Made by a program: the position numbers and the translations under genes. Below the pieces are notes generated by a model. That model ran no database searches. It was not told the DNA's origin and saw only the letters and a program-made list of their open reading frames with translations. Positions 51,844 through 61,200 of a stretch of DNA of 64,000 nt are shown here, piece by piece. Position 1 is the stretch's first letter; every line of letters starts with the position of its first letter. The stretch is from Candidatus Eubacterium faecigallinarum (GTDB lineage: Bacteria; Bacillota; Clostridia; Oscillospirales; Acutalibacteraceae), in contig DXDN01000011.1 in the NCBI GenBank assembly GCA_019115455.1, forward strand, positions 34,672 to 98,671, given 5' to 3'.

Positions 51844-52907
51844 TGCCGAACTGGGTACAAATTAATCTTCACTTTAAAGGTGAAGAAAGCAAAATCAAAG
51901 AAATGCTTGAAAAATTCAAAGGCGATGAGGCAGGATTCGGTTCAATTGATTTCAACAAAATCGCACCTATGCCCGAATCCCTGAACATTGAGTGCGGAAG
52001 CAAAACGGATGAGGGCATAGAGATGGTAAAAGAATATCTCAAAAATGTGCCGAAAGAATTTCAGGAAAAGGAAGGCTCGTATGATGATTTCTTTGGGGAT
52101 TTGAAAAAGCACGGCGACGAAATTTTAAATCCCGATAAAAAAGAGATTTGGGACCTTGGCGTTAAAGCGGCAAGCAACATAGTTAAATATGACGCTCCGA
52201 CTTGGTATGAGTGGTGTATAAAAAACTGGGGTACAAAATGGAATGCCTGCGGTTATGATGGATCACCGCCTGAATTTGAAAATAACTGTATCAGTTTTCA
52301 AACCGCCTGGGACGCTCCCCTGCCCATAGTCAAGAAGATGTCAGAGATGTATCCCGACCTTGAATTTACAATGGAATACGCTGATGAAGATATCGGACAC
52401 AATTGCGGAAGATATACTTTTAAAGGCGGTAATTTAACAAATCTCTTTAAACCGAAAGAAGGCAGAGAAGCGTATGAGTTTACAGCAAAAATTTGGGACT
52501 ATGATTTAAGCGATTACAGTCTTCATTTAAACATCCCCCGCACAGCTTATGTATATACCGGGGATGATGATAAGGAACTTATTGAACTTTTCGGCAAGCC
52601 TGCTCTTTATGTTGACGAGAGACTTAAACCGGAAGATATCCCATATGGGCTCAACCTCTATCATATCAGGCGCTCAGATGACGATGACAGATTCGCCGCA
52701 CTTGAACCCGAAGTAAGAGTCAATCACGGCGGCTCAGTCATCACAACAGATAACATCGACTTTGGAGAGGAAGGATACATCGAGTTTACGGAAGAAACTG
52801 AGCCAAATTTCCTCGGGCAGATAATTTCCATAGATGACTATGTGTCTGAAAACTTTACAATCGAAGAATCGGAAGAACAGACAGGAGGTATGAATTTATG
52901 CCAGTAA
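51843..52907 (+). CDS. DUF1281-like / LPD28-like polyvalent protein
   Basis: A 354-residue protein. GTG 51843 overlaps the preceding stop by one base. The N-terminal part starts MPNWVQINLHFKGEE, typical of DUF1281 (Api92-like), and holds the WCIKNWGTKWNA segment near 124-135. The C-terminal part (about 225-340) has the LFGKPALYVDERL and GLNLYHIRRSDDDDRF features of the LPD28 polyvalent-protein domain. Both domains are common in conjugative elements and phages; no activity is known. Confidence 0.75.
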   Translation: MPNWVQINLHFKGEESKIKEMLEKFKGDEAGFGSIDFNKIAPMPESLNIECGSKTDEGIEMVKEYLKNVPKEFQEKEGSYDDFFGDLKKHGDEILNPDKKEIWDLGVKAASNIVKYDAPTWYEWCIKNWGTKWNACGYDGSPPEFENNCISFQTAWDAPLPIVKKMSEMYPDLEFTMEYADEDIGHNCGRYTFKGGNLTNLFKPKEGREAYEFTAKIWDYDLSDYSLHLNIPRTAYVYTGDDDKELIELFGKPALYVDERLKPEDIPYGLNLYHIRRSDDDDRFAALEPEVRVNHGGSVITTDNIDFGEEGYIEFTEETEPNFLGQIISIDDYVSENFTIEESEEQTGGMNLCQ

Positions 52908-53494
52908 AAGAAATTACAACAGACGAACTGCGCCGTATGAACAAAAAGGAAGGTCTTGTACTTCAAGGCTGCGGCGGCGACCTTCAGGATTGGCTTGACG
53001 GTATTAACTCTTTGCTGACAAGCGAAGGCGTTCTGCTCAACGGGTCAAAATTCGATACGATATATTCGTTCAATGTTGACGAACATACAAACTTGCTCTT
53101 TCCTTTTGAAAATGTGGAACTTAACATAGGAAAATTTGCATTGTGGAGAATAACAACATATTCGCAGTTTAACGGTACTTGGCTTTCCGATTTCGTACCG
53201 AATGAACTCGGAGGCTATCTTCAGGAAGAAACAGAAGGAAAGGCTGAAAAAAGAGACAAACCCGACTGTGAACTGATCGGTCAGGACGGTAACATATTCA
53301 ACCTTATGGGCATTGCTTCGAGAACACTTAAACGCAATGGTATGAGAGATGAGGCTGAAGAAATGGTTGACCGTATTACAAACGGAGCAAGCAGTTATGA
53401 TGAAGCGCTCCGCATAATCGGCGAGTATGTCAATATCACAGGTCCAAGTGAGGATGAGATAAGTGAAGATGAAGGGATGGGTATGCAGTTATGA
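52898..53494 (+). CDS. Conserved hypothetical protein of conjugative elements
   Basis: A 198-residue protein whose start overlaps the previous gene by ten bases. The first half holds LQGCGGDLQDWLDGINSLLTSEG (about 21-43) and ALWRITTYSQFNGTWLSDFVPN (about 83-104). The second half is helical and ends in a Met-containing tail (GMGMQL). I recognise it only as a repeated neighbour type of LPD28-like genes and give no function. It overlaps the following start by four bases. Confidence 0.6.
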   Translation: MPVKEITTDELRRMNKKEGLVLQGCGGDLQDWLDGINSLLTSEGVLLNGSKFDTIYSFNVDEHTNLLFPFENVELNIGKFALWRITTYSQFNGTWLSDFVPNELGGYLQEETEGKAEKRDKPDCELIGQDGNIFNLMGIASRTLKRNGMRDEAEEMVDRITNGASSYDEALRIIGEYVNITGPSEDEISEDEGMGMQL

Positions 53495-53895
53495 ATTTTT
53501 TTCAAGATCAGTTAAAAGCAATATTTACTTTAAGTAAGTTTAGTGAAGATGTTCAATACATCGGCAGAGCAGCATATATTCCTCTTGATAACGGAGTGAT
53601 TGTTAAAGCGAACTTTATCAAAGCAAATATTTATAACCGCTATGACGCATTAAGGCTTAGTGCCATTGCTGATAAAAAAGCAGTAGACACACTCGTTCTT
53701 CACTTTTCAGATTACTTTGCTGAAAGCAATGGTTACGATAAATGTCCCGATATTTGGGAAGACGGTGGTGATTATGAATGGTACATACAGCCGGTACAAT
53801 CCGATTTTGAAAGCCTTGCTGAAGCTGCTGATAAATACATATGTCTGATTGAACAGCAGTTAACCGAAAACAAAGGGATGAATATGAGTTACTGA
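53491..53895 (+). CDS. Hypothetical accessory protein
   Basis: A 134-residue soluble, acidic protein that starts inside the previous gene. It shows an alpha/beta pattern with no catalytic motif that I recognise, and ends in GMNMSY, the same Met-rich ending seen in neighbouring gene products. The tight overlaps from 51843 to here point to one operon. Confidence 0.55.
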   Translation: MNFFQDQLKAIFTLSKFSEDVQYIGRAAYIPLDNGVIVKANFIKANIYNRYDALRLSAIADKKAVDTLVLHFSDYFAESNGYDKCPDIWEDGGDYEWYIQPVQSDFESLAEAADKYICLIEQQLTENKGMNMSY

Positions 53896-53932
53896 TTTAT
53901 GGATCGGAAATCAAAGAATAGGAAGTGACGAT

Positions 53933-54049
53933 ATGTCAGCAGTATGGTTTGTTGTCGGTCTCTTCGCCGGCAATATTATAACAGTATTCACAATGTGCCT
54001 TGCCATAGCGGCAAAACAGGCTGACAAAGCAATGGGCATTGAGGAATAA
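53933..54049 (+). CDS. DUF3789-like small membrane protein
   Basis: A 38-residue peptide starting at ATG 53933 after AGGAAGTGACG. It is one transmembrane helix (WFVVGLFAGNIITVFTMCLA) with a charged tail. The length and the single Cys in the helix resemble DUF3789 peptides of conjugative elements. Confidence 0.6.
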   Translation: MSAVWFVVGLFAGNIITVFTMCLAIAAKQADKAMGIEE

Positions 54050-54064
54050 ATAACTTAATAATCT

Positions 54065-54111
54065 GAGGTGTTTTTGCGTGTAAGAATGCACACAAAGGCA
54101 CCTCTTTTTTT
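54065..54111 (+). terminator. Terminator upstream of the adenine methyltransferase
   Basis: GAGGTG (54065-54070) pairs with CACCTC (54099-54104), with an inner GTGT/ACAC stem, followed by seven T. Any start codon for the next gene that lies in or before this structure is unlikely. Confidence 0.7.
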
Positions 54112-54160
54112 GTTTGTTGATGCATTTAATACACGCATCCACCTCTCAGGAGGTGATAAA

Positions 54161-55054
54161 ATCAACAGCTTTATCTCATGGATAGGCGGAAAGAAAGCAC
54201 TGAGAGATGAAATACTCCTTCGTTTCCCCGTTCAGTATACAAGATATATTGAGGTGTTCGGCGGAGGCGGATGGGTGCTCTTTCACAAACTCCCCGGCAG
54301 AGATTTTGAAGTCTACAACGATTTCAACGGACTGCTTACCAATCTGTATCAGTGTGTAAGAGATAAACCTGACGAATTAAAAAAAGAACTCAGGTATATG
54401 CTCAACTCTCGCCGTGATTTTTTGCACATCAAGGAAACCTTACATTCCGAAAACAGCCTTACGAATGTACAGAAAGCGGCGTACTTTTACGCTCTTGTCA
54501 GATACAGTTACGGATCAGGTGCTGACGATTTTGCAAGTCAGCCCCATTCCATATGGAATGATTTTCCGCTGATAGACGCGGCAAGTGCAAGGCTTCAGAA
54601 AGTAATTGTTGAAAACAAAGACTTTGAAAAACTCATAACTCAGTACGACAGAGACGAATCGTTCTTTTACTGCGATCCTCCGTATTATAAAACCGAAAAC
54701 TACTATATGGGCGGCGGATTCGGCAGAGAAGATCATAAACGGCTTGCCGATGTCTTATGCAGTATTAAAGGTAAGTTTTTGCTTTCGTACAATGACTGCG
54801 AGGAAATTCGGGAACTGTATAACAGACCTGGAATCCTCGTTGAGGGTATAACAAGACTCTCAAACCTTGCACAGAGATATGAAAGCGGAAAAGAATATCC
54901 CGAACTATTAATATCAAATTACGATACATGTGAGTTTTTAAACTCGTGTGTGCAATTATCATTATTTAAAAATTGCACTAACCAAATAATTTCAGAAAGG
55001 AAAATAATCTATGACAGACTCAATGAAAATCTTACAAATACCAATTCCTGCTGA
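54161..55054 (+). CDS. DNA adenine N6-methyltransferase (D12 class)
   Basis: A 297-residue Dam-type enzyme that transfers methyl from SAM to adenine. A perfect AGGAGGTGAT lies at 54148-54157, and the family N-terminus NSFISWIGGKKAL begins at once behind it; the codon in start position is ATC at 54161. No ATG, GTG or TTG is available in frame between the ribosome binding site and the conserved start. Frames from 54068 would cross a terminator. SAM motif FGGGG lies at 33-37 and the catalytic DPPY at 172-175. Confidence 0.85.
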   Translation: MNSFISWIGGKKALRDEILLRFPVQYTRYIEVFGGGGWVLFHKLPGRDFEVYNDFNGLLTNLYQCVRDKPDELKKELRYMLNSRRDFLHIKETLHSENSLTNVQKAAYFYALVRYSYGSGADDFASQPHSIWNDFPLIDAASARLQKVIVENKDFEKLITQYDRDESFFYCDPPYYKTENYYMGGGFGREDHKRLADVLCSIKGKFLLSYNDCEEIRELYNRPGILVEGITRLSNLAQRYESGKEYPELLISNYDTCEFLNSCVQLSLFKNCTNQIISERKIIYDRLNENLTNTNSC

Positions 55055-55286
55055 AGCCATCGATGCGCTTGGACTTAAGCAGAGCGGCAGATGCAGCGTA
55101 ACCATAACAGAAGGCAAAATCATTATTGAAAAAGAGGAAGAAACCAGCGAATGCATTTTGGGAGATGATTCACCCGAATGTCGTGACTGCCCTTTCAGCT
55201 GCCCTAATTGCGGCGAATGCATTGCTGATATTTGTTTTGAACTTCTTGAAGACTATAACGAAGAAAGGGGTGATGAGGATGACTAA
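55011..55286 (+). CDS. AbrB-like protein with cysteine-rich C-terminus
   Basis: A 91-residue protein overlapping the end of the methyltransferase gene. The first 43 residues have the swapped-hairpin pattern of AbrB/MazE DNA-binding domains (LQIPIPAEAIDALGLKQSG then GKIIIEKEE). The rest holds a cysteine-rich stretch with ECRDCPFSCPNCGECIADIC near 56-75, able to bind metal. It overlaps the next AbrB-type gene by eight bases. Confidence 0.6.
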   Translation: MTDSMKILQIPIPAEAIDALGLKQSGRCSVTITEGKIIIEKEEETSECILGDDSPECRDCPFSCPNCGECIADICFELLEDYNEERGDEDD

Positions 55287-55587
55287 AATGCTCCGTGTTC
55301 TCGGAAAAAGAGGCAGAATCACAATTCCTTTTGAAATCAGACAGAAGGTCGGTTTCGAATACAACGATGTGCTTTCTTTTACACAGTCTGACAACAATAC
55401 AGTTGTTGTTAAGCGTGAAACGATATGCGACTCAAACTGCCCGTTTTACGATGAAGACCTAATGGACAGCGAACCTATTTCATTAACAGACTTCCTTGAC
55501 GGATTAACGGATGAAGAACAGAAAACCGCTCTCGTTCATCTTTCAGCAAACTGGGCGGCTAAGCAGGGCGGTGATCATAATGTCTGA
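55279..55587 (+). CDS. SpoVT/AbrB-domain transcription factor-like protein
   Basis: A 102-residue protein. ATG 55279 follows GGGGTGATGAGG; earlier in-frame ATGs lie in the previous gene. The N-terminal 45 residues are a clear SpoVT-AbrB domain (VLGKRGRITIPFEIRQKVGFEYNDVLSF), followed by a short CDSNCPFYDED cysteine pair and an acidic tail. It may act as a repressor or a toxin-antitoxin style regulator; no toxin is adjacent. Confidence 0.75.
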   Translation: MTKMLRVLGKRGRITIPFEIRQKVGFEYNDVLSFTQSDNNTVVVKRETICDSNCPFYDEDLMDSEPISLTDFLDGLTDEEQKTALVHLSANWAAKQGGDHNV

Positions 55588-56302
55588 TTATCCGTCACTC
55601 TACACATTCTCTCTCGATAACGCAAGACATTGCAATGAGGTAGAACTCTGGCGTGAGAGTCACAGAGCAAATGTTGAGTGTGCAAGAGCTATAGAAGAAA
55701 CCATCGATAAAGACTTTAATGACTACCATCTGGCAGAGAACTGTGCGCAGTCGGTTATTGATAAGTTCGGTTTTGACCGTGTGAATTATCTTCTCCGCCT
55801 TAACCTCAAACATTCTCAGGAAGACGGCAGATACTCGCCTGAAAACAAGGAATGGGGCAAGAACTTTTCAGTACCGTCAAGCAATGACAGAACAGAGTAC
55901 AGGATCAAATCACACCCTGCCGTGTTAAACGGCTTTATAGACCAGGCGCGCAGAGCGTGGAAAGCACTTAATCTCTGGGACAGTTCACACTGCGAGGATA
56001 TGAGCGGAGTTGACCTCACAGGTAAACTTCTTGTTCTCCGTCCCGAATGTCTGAAAGACGAATACAAATCACCCGATTATCAGTTGTTCTATGCAACATC
56101 AGGTTTCGGGTGTCAGCCTAATGCAAGAGGGCGTTCGGTGTGGGGATATTTCGCAAAGGATGACGAACACACAACCTGGTGGCGTTCAGACTTCATCGGT
56201 ATCCTTAAAGACGAGCTCGTCCCCGATTGGGTGAAAGAAAAGTATGATATCAAAGAAAGCACCGCTGAGCCTGACGAACACTGCGGTATGGAAATGAGGT
56301 GA
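55580..56302 (+). CDS. DUF3849-like protein
   Basis: A 240-residue protein. ATG 55580 follows GGCGGTGATC and overlaps the preceding gene by eight bases. The VELWRESHRANVECARAIEETIDKDF and DGRYSPENKEWGKNF patterns resemble DUF3849; the C-terminal part has LLVLRPECLKDEY and GFGCQPNARGRSVWGYF. It is found in the same kind of accessory operon, function unknown. Confidence 0.65.
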   Translation: MSDYPSLYTFSLDNARHCNEVELWRESHRANVECARAIEETIDKDFNDYHLAENCAQSVIDKFGFDRVNYLLRLNLKHSQEDGRYSPENKEWGKNFSVPSSNDRTEYRIKSHPAVLNGFIDQARRAWKALNLWDSSHCEDMSGVDLTGKLLVLRPECLKDEYKSPDYQLFYATSGFGCQPNARGRSVWGYFAKDDEHTTWWRSDFIGILKDELVPDWVKEKYDIKESTAEPDEHCGMEMR

Positions 56303-56306
56303 TGAA

Positions 56307-57008
56307 ATGAGAGTCAGGATTTATCAGATGGATAACATCGAAGAAAACAAAAACCACTTTATGGGGTATGACTTCACAATGAAACACGGCGGCATTGATG
56401 AAAGCAGATATAAAAATGTGTTCTACGGAGATATCGAAGCAAACAATCTCGAAGACATTTATGAAAAACTTAATGTAGGGAATAAGCCGCCTACATATAA
56501 GGGATATTCGCTTTCGGTATCAGATGTAATCGAAGTAATCGAGGGAGCGGATGATAACCTTAACGGAAAAACCTTCTTCTGTGATGATGTCGGTTACAGA
56601 ACAATTGATTTCGACACATCGAAATGCCAGCCTATGGAAGGAAAAAGGTGCGTATACATCACGCCGGGAAACAAGCCGCTCGAACTCAAACTCAATATCA
56701 ATGAGTATGATGTTTTGAATAATGCTGTTGGCGGACTCATTGAATTGACGCATCCTTTTGATGACGAGGTCTGCGTTGTGGGAAACGATGAGGCAAAACT
56801 CATCGGAATGAAAGGAAACAGGCACATCGGGGAAAGCATATATGCAGGTCCCATCCTTATCGTAGGTGATGACGGCAGTGAAGATTTTGCCGAACTCACA
56901 CAGGAACAGGCAGACAAATATATGGAAATGTTTGCTGAGCCTGAACAGATATCTGACGAGGAAGTAAAGTCGGATATGGGTATAAGATTTATAGGATTTA
57001 ATTATTAA
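56307..57008 (+). CDS. YodL-like / DUF3846-like protein
   Basis: A 233-residue protein starting at ATG 56307 after GAGGTGA. The N-terminal 100 residues resemble YodL domains of conjugative elements (YQMDNIEENKNHFMGYDF, then SDVIEVIEG). The C-terminal half (about 128-213) resembles DUF3846, with NNAVGGLIELTHPFDDEVCVVGNDEAKLIG. The combination is common in element cargo; no enzymatic role is known. Confidence 0.7.
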   Translation: MRVRIYQMDNIEENKNHFMGYDFTMKHGGIDESRYKNVFYGDIEANNLEDIYEKLNVGNKPPTYKGYSLSVSDVIEVIEGADDNLNGKTFFCDDVGYRTIDFDTSKCQPMEGKRCVYITPGNKPLELKLNINEYDVLNNAVGGLIELTHPFDDEVCVVGNDEAKLIGMKGNRHIGESIYAGPILIVGDDGSEDFAELTQEQADKYMEMFAEPEQISDEEVKSDMGIRFIGFNY

Positions 57009-57025
57009 ACAGGAGGTAAATAAAT

Positions 57026-57403
57026 ATGAGACTTGTAGCAAAAATACACAAAATCAATTCAGATGAAAAAAGCAATGTGAAGGCAACAGCATCAGTTGCT
57101 TTGGGTGGTCAGTTTGCTGTTCACGATATCACTGTAATGAATGGAAGAAACGGGCTCTTTGTTAAGATGCCGTCAAGAAAGTTCAATGATGAATACAGGG
57201 ACTACTTCCATCCGATTCAGAAAGAAGCAAGAATGCAGCTCAACAAAGTTGTTCTTGACGAGTACCACCGTGTTCTTTCACAGATGCAGACTTCCGATAA
57301 CGAGCCGGTTAAAAGCGAAAAGATGACCGACCAGGAATCGGAAAACGAGTCCGAAGAATCGGACTTTGAAGAGATAACAGATGATCAGGAAATGAACATG
57401 TAA
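57026..57403 (+). CDS. SpoVG-family protein
   Basis: A 125-residue RNA/DNA-binding type protein. ATG 57026 follows ACAGGAGGTAAAT. The SpoVG domain is clear, with VKATASVALGGQFAVHDITVMNG near 19-41 and the FVKMPSRKF motif near 46-54, followed by FHPIQKEAR. The acidic 35-residue tail is not part of the core. Chromosomal SpoVG influences septation and gene expression; mobile-element copies are frequent. Confidence 0.9.
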   Translation: MRLVAKIHKINSDEKSNVKATASVALGGQFAVHDITVMNGRNGLFVKMPSRKFNDEYRDYFHPIQKEARMQLNKVVLDEYHRVLSQMQTSDNEPVKSEKMTDQESENESEESDFEEITDDQEMNM

Positions 57404-57461
57404 AAAAATGTCTGGACTTTCTGCAAATAATTTGGTACTGTGAAATCGGGAGGTAAAAGTT

Positions 57462-58160
57462 ATGAAAAACAAGTTAATATATGTCGCTCTTGCGGCGGCC
57501 TTGATAGTATGCACTGTTACAGGCTGTACCGCACAGACAGCGAATAAAGAAATCGGTACCGTTACCGATTCGGTATCAGAAAAAAGCGAAACGGTCACAG
57601 ACAGTGATTCAACATCTGCCGTCTCTGCAGAAGGCGTATCAAAAGTAGATAATCAGGAATCAGATGAAAAAAACGAGTCAGAGCGGAAAGAAGAAGCAAC
57701 AACTACAAAAAATTCAGCTTCAAACAGCTCTAAGGACTCAAAAACAACGCACGGTAATACCAGTACGACAACTAAAAAATCTTCATCGGCAAAAGAAACA
57801 ACTACAAAACGGCAGACAACAACTCAAAAGCAAACCACAACGAAGAAACCCACAACCACTCAAAAACCGACCACAACTAAAAAAAGCGGGCTTAGTAAGA
57901 GTGATGTAGAGTGGGTACAGTCACAGGCACATACATATATGCGAAACAAAGGTATTATAGTTGATTCAAGCGTAGGAAGTTATTCGGGCAGAATATCTAC
58001 ACTTAATCGAACGAGAGAGCAACTTCTTACAGAAGTAAAAGATTGGATAGATGCAGAGTATAATGACTGCATTGCAAGCGGCTATGGTACAGTATATATG
58101 TATTGCAAAATCGAAAACAGAAGTAACGGCAGTTACTTCATATATGTAATGTACGGCTGA
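57462..58160 (+). CDS. Thr-rich lipoprotein of the accessory element
   Basis: A 232-residue lipoprotein starting at ATG 57462 after GGGAGGTAAAAG. The lipobox is TVTGC near residue 18-22. A long linker (about 40-142) is rich in Ser, Thr and Lys, with TTTKKPTTTQK-type repeats. A compact C-terminal domain of about 80 residues (SDVEWVQSQAHTYM to the end) follows. The domain is unknown to me. A Thr-rich spacer suggests it crosses the cell wall. Confidence 0.75.
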   Translation: MKNKLIYVALAAALIVCTVTGCTAQTANKEIGTVTDSVSEKSETVTDSDSTSAVSAEGVSKVDNQESDEKNESERKEEATTTKNSASNSSKDSKTTHGNTSTTTKKSSSAKETTTKRQTTTQKQTTTKKPTTTQKPTTTKKSGLSKSDVEWVQSQAHTYMRNKGIIVDSSVGSYSGRISTLNRTREQLLTEVKDWIDAEYNDCIASGYGTVYMYCKIENRSNGSYFIYVMYG

Positions 58161-58172
58161 TAATAGCCGAAC

Positions 58173-58202
58173 CAAAGCACCGATTTATATCGGTGCTTTT
58201 TC
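58173..58202 (+). terminator. Terminator before the adhesin gene
   Basis: AAGCACCGAT and ATCGGTGCTT pair perfectly, followed by TTT. Confidence 0.8.
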
Positions 58203-58223
58203 TATTTTCACAAGGAGGTAATT

Positions 58224-61200
58224 ATGAAAAAGATAAAAAAAATCAAACCAAGAAGGCTGGTTTCAGTATTTCTTGCACTTCTTGTAGTGCTTTCAACCAT
58301 GATGCCTGCAATGACTTCGTTTGCCTCAGTTGAACAGTGCAAACTCAACATCCGCACAAGTACCAACTACAAATATATGAACAACTGGGCATACCCAAAC
58401 GCTCGAAACGGAATACATCTTGCTACTGTTGCAGACGGTGAACATAAAGGTGAAGTCGCATACTGTATTGAGTTTGGCAAAGATATGGGTGACACAGGTC
58501 AGAAAGAAACTGTTATGGACATTGAAGATGTACCAGCTTGGCAAGATTTTAATGCCACACAGAAAAGAGGAATCACCTACGCTACTATCTATGGTTATCC
58601 AAACTTCACTTATGGTGTATCCAATGAAGCTGCTCAGGTAGCAACGCAGTTTGTAGTTTGGGAATATTCACAAGGCTATCGCACATCAGCTGACGGAAAC
58701 AATCCGACAGCGGGACTTAATGGCACAAGTTCAAAGATTGAGAACGCTATTGAAGCCGCAGGATTTGATGTTCGCAGACAGTACTATGACTCAGGCGTAG
58801 TTGTGTATGACGATGTAATGACCGCTTACAAAGGTATCTTAAACGGCATCAAGACACACAGAACAACACCAACCTTTAGAAATGATACTGTTGAACTTAA
58901 ATGGAGTAACAGCAATAACCGATATGAAGCAAAGGTAACCGATTCAAACGGTGTTCTTGCAAACTTTGCTATTACTTCAGGCAATTCAAACCTCAAGTTT
59001 TCAAAATCAGGAAACACATTAACGATTTACTCAGCCTCAGCTATTAATTCAGCAACAACAGTCACTATGATGAAAACCTGCACAACAGTAGGTGCTGATA
59101 TAGGTTTTGTACCTGATGATCAGGACTACAACCAGTCTCTTGTCGGAAGACTCACCGACCCTGTAACAGCAACATTTAAAGTTAAAACCGCCACAGGCAA
59201 TGCTCAGATAATCAAAACTTCAGAGGATGGAGAGATTGAAGGTCTCAAGTTCACAATTTCAGGTAATGGTTTGACTTATTCAGGTGTGACTGACAGCAAA
59301 GGTGTATTCCTTAAAGAGAATATCCCTGCTGGAACATACACAGTAACCGAAGAATCCATTGATAAGTATGTGCCGCAGAAATCTCAGACTGTAACAGTCA
59401 GAGGCGGAGAAACCGCAACGGTGAACTTTGACAATATCCTTAAAAAGTTTAGAGTTAAGGTGATTAAATCAGACATCGAAGAAGGAACAGCACAGGGCGA
59501 TGCGTCACTCGCAGGCGCTACCTATGGGTTGTTTAAAGGTGATGAACTCATTGACACATATGTCACTGACTCAAACGCCTCATTCACAACTGATTACTAT
59601 GTTTGTGATACCGACTGGACACTTAGAGAACTTGATGCAAGCGAGGGTTATTTACTTGATTCAACAGTTTACAAGGTCGGTGCTGATCCCAAACTTTACA
59701 CGATTGAATACAACACCACAAACAACGAGGTAAAGGAACAGGTTATCAAAGGCAATATTGCCATAATCAAACATACAGATGACGGCAGTACACAGATTGA
59801 AACACCTGAAAAAGGTGCAGAGTTCCAACTTTACCTTAAGTCAGCAGGTTCGTTTGTTAATGCTGATGAGGACGAAAGGGATACCATTGTTTGCGATGAG
59901 GACGGCTTTGCAAGTTCCAAACTTCTCCCTTACGGTGTATATACTGTTCATCAAACTAAAGGCTGGGACGGCAGAGAAAAGATAAAAGACTTTGATGTGT
60001 TTATCAACTCAGACGGTAAAACATACAAATTTCTTATCAATAACTCAAACTTTGAGTCTTATGTCAAAGTTGTTAAACTCGATGCCGAAACAGGCAAACA
60101 GATAGCTTATTCCGGTGCAGGCTTTGAGATTTACGACAGCGAAGGTCACAGAGTCACAATGCAGTTCACTTATCCCGAAGTAACTTCTATTCACACTTTT
60201 TATACGAATTCTGAAGGTTATCTCATAACACCCGAAACACTCCCATATGGCGACTATACTCTTGTTGAAGTTGAAGCTCCATACGGATATGTGCTTGATT
60301 CAACGCCTATACCGTTTTCAATCACACAGGAAAACTCATCAACAGATACTGGAGTAACAGTAGTCAAGGTAAAGGCGAAAGATATGCCGCAAAAAGGTAC
60401 AATCGAAATAGGTAAATCAGGCGAAGTCTTTTATTCTGTTGGTGTGCTCGGCGGCGGTTATGTTGACGAGAACGGCAACGAAGTAACTTTCCCGATCACC
60501 TATCAGCCTATATATGAAGTCAAGGGACTTCCTAATACAGTATTTCAGATTTATGCCGCAGAGGACATAACCACTCTTGACGGAACAGTTAGAGCATATC
60601 AGGGTGAACTTGTTGATGAAATTACCACCGATAAAGACGGAAAAGCAAAGTCAAAAGAGCTTTATCTCGGCAAGTACACCGTTATTGAAAAGACGGCAAC
60701 AGAAGGTTTCTACAATCCAAACGAGCAGTACGATGTTGAACTTACCTACGCAGGACAGAATGTAAGCGTTACATCAACAGCGTTATCACTCTACAACGAA
60801 AGACAGAAAGTCACAATTTCACTTGCAAAAGAACTTGAACAGGACGAAACCTTCGGCATCGGTATGAATGACGAAATCAAAAATGTTCAATTTGGTATCT
60901 ATGCAAATGAGGACATCACAGCTCTTGACGGTTCTGTTATTCCTAAAGACGCACTCATTACTTATGCAAGCTGTGACGAAAACGGCAATATCAACTTTAG
61001 CTGTGACTTGCCTATAGGGTTCAAGTGGTACGCAAAAGAGATTGCTACCGATGAACACTATGTATTGTCTGACGAAAAAAAAGAGTTCAATACCGAATAC
61101 CAGGGACAGGAAGTACAGACTATTGAGATTGCAGTTAATGACGGCGAGCCGATAGCAAACGAGCTGATCTACGGCACGGTAAAAGGCATAAAGACAGACA

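Noticed and set aside
54068..54160. N-terminal extension of the adenine methyltransferase from GTG 54068
   Set aside because: The extension runs through a terminator hairpin and its T-tract, and matches no family sequence.
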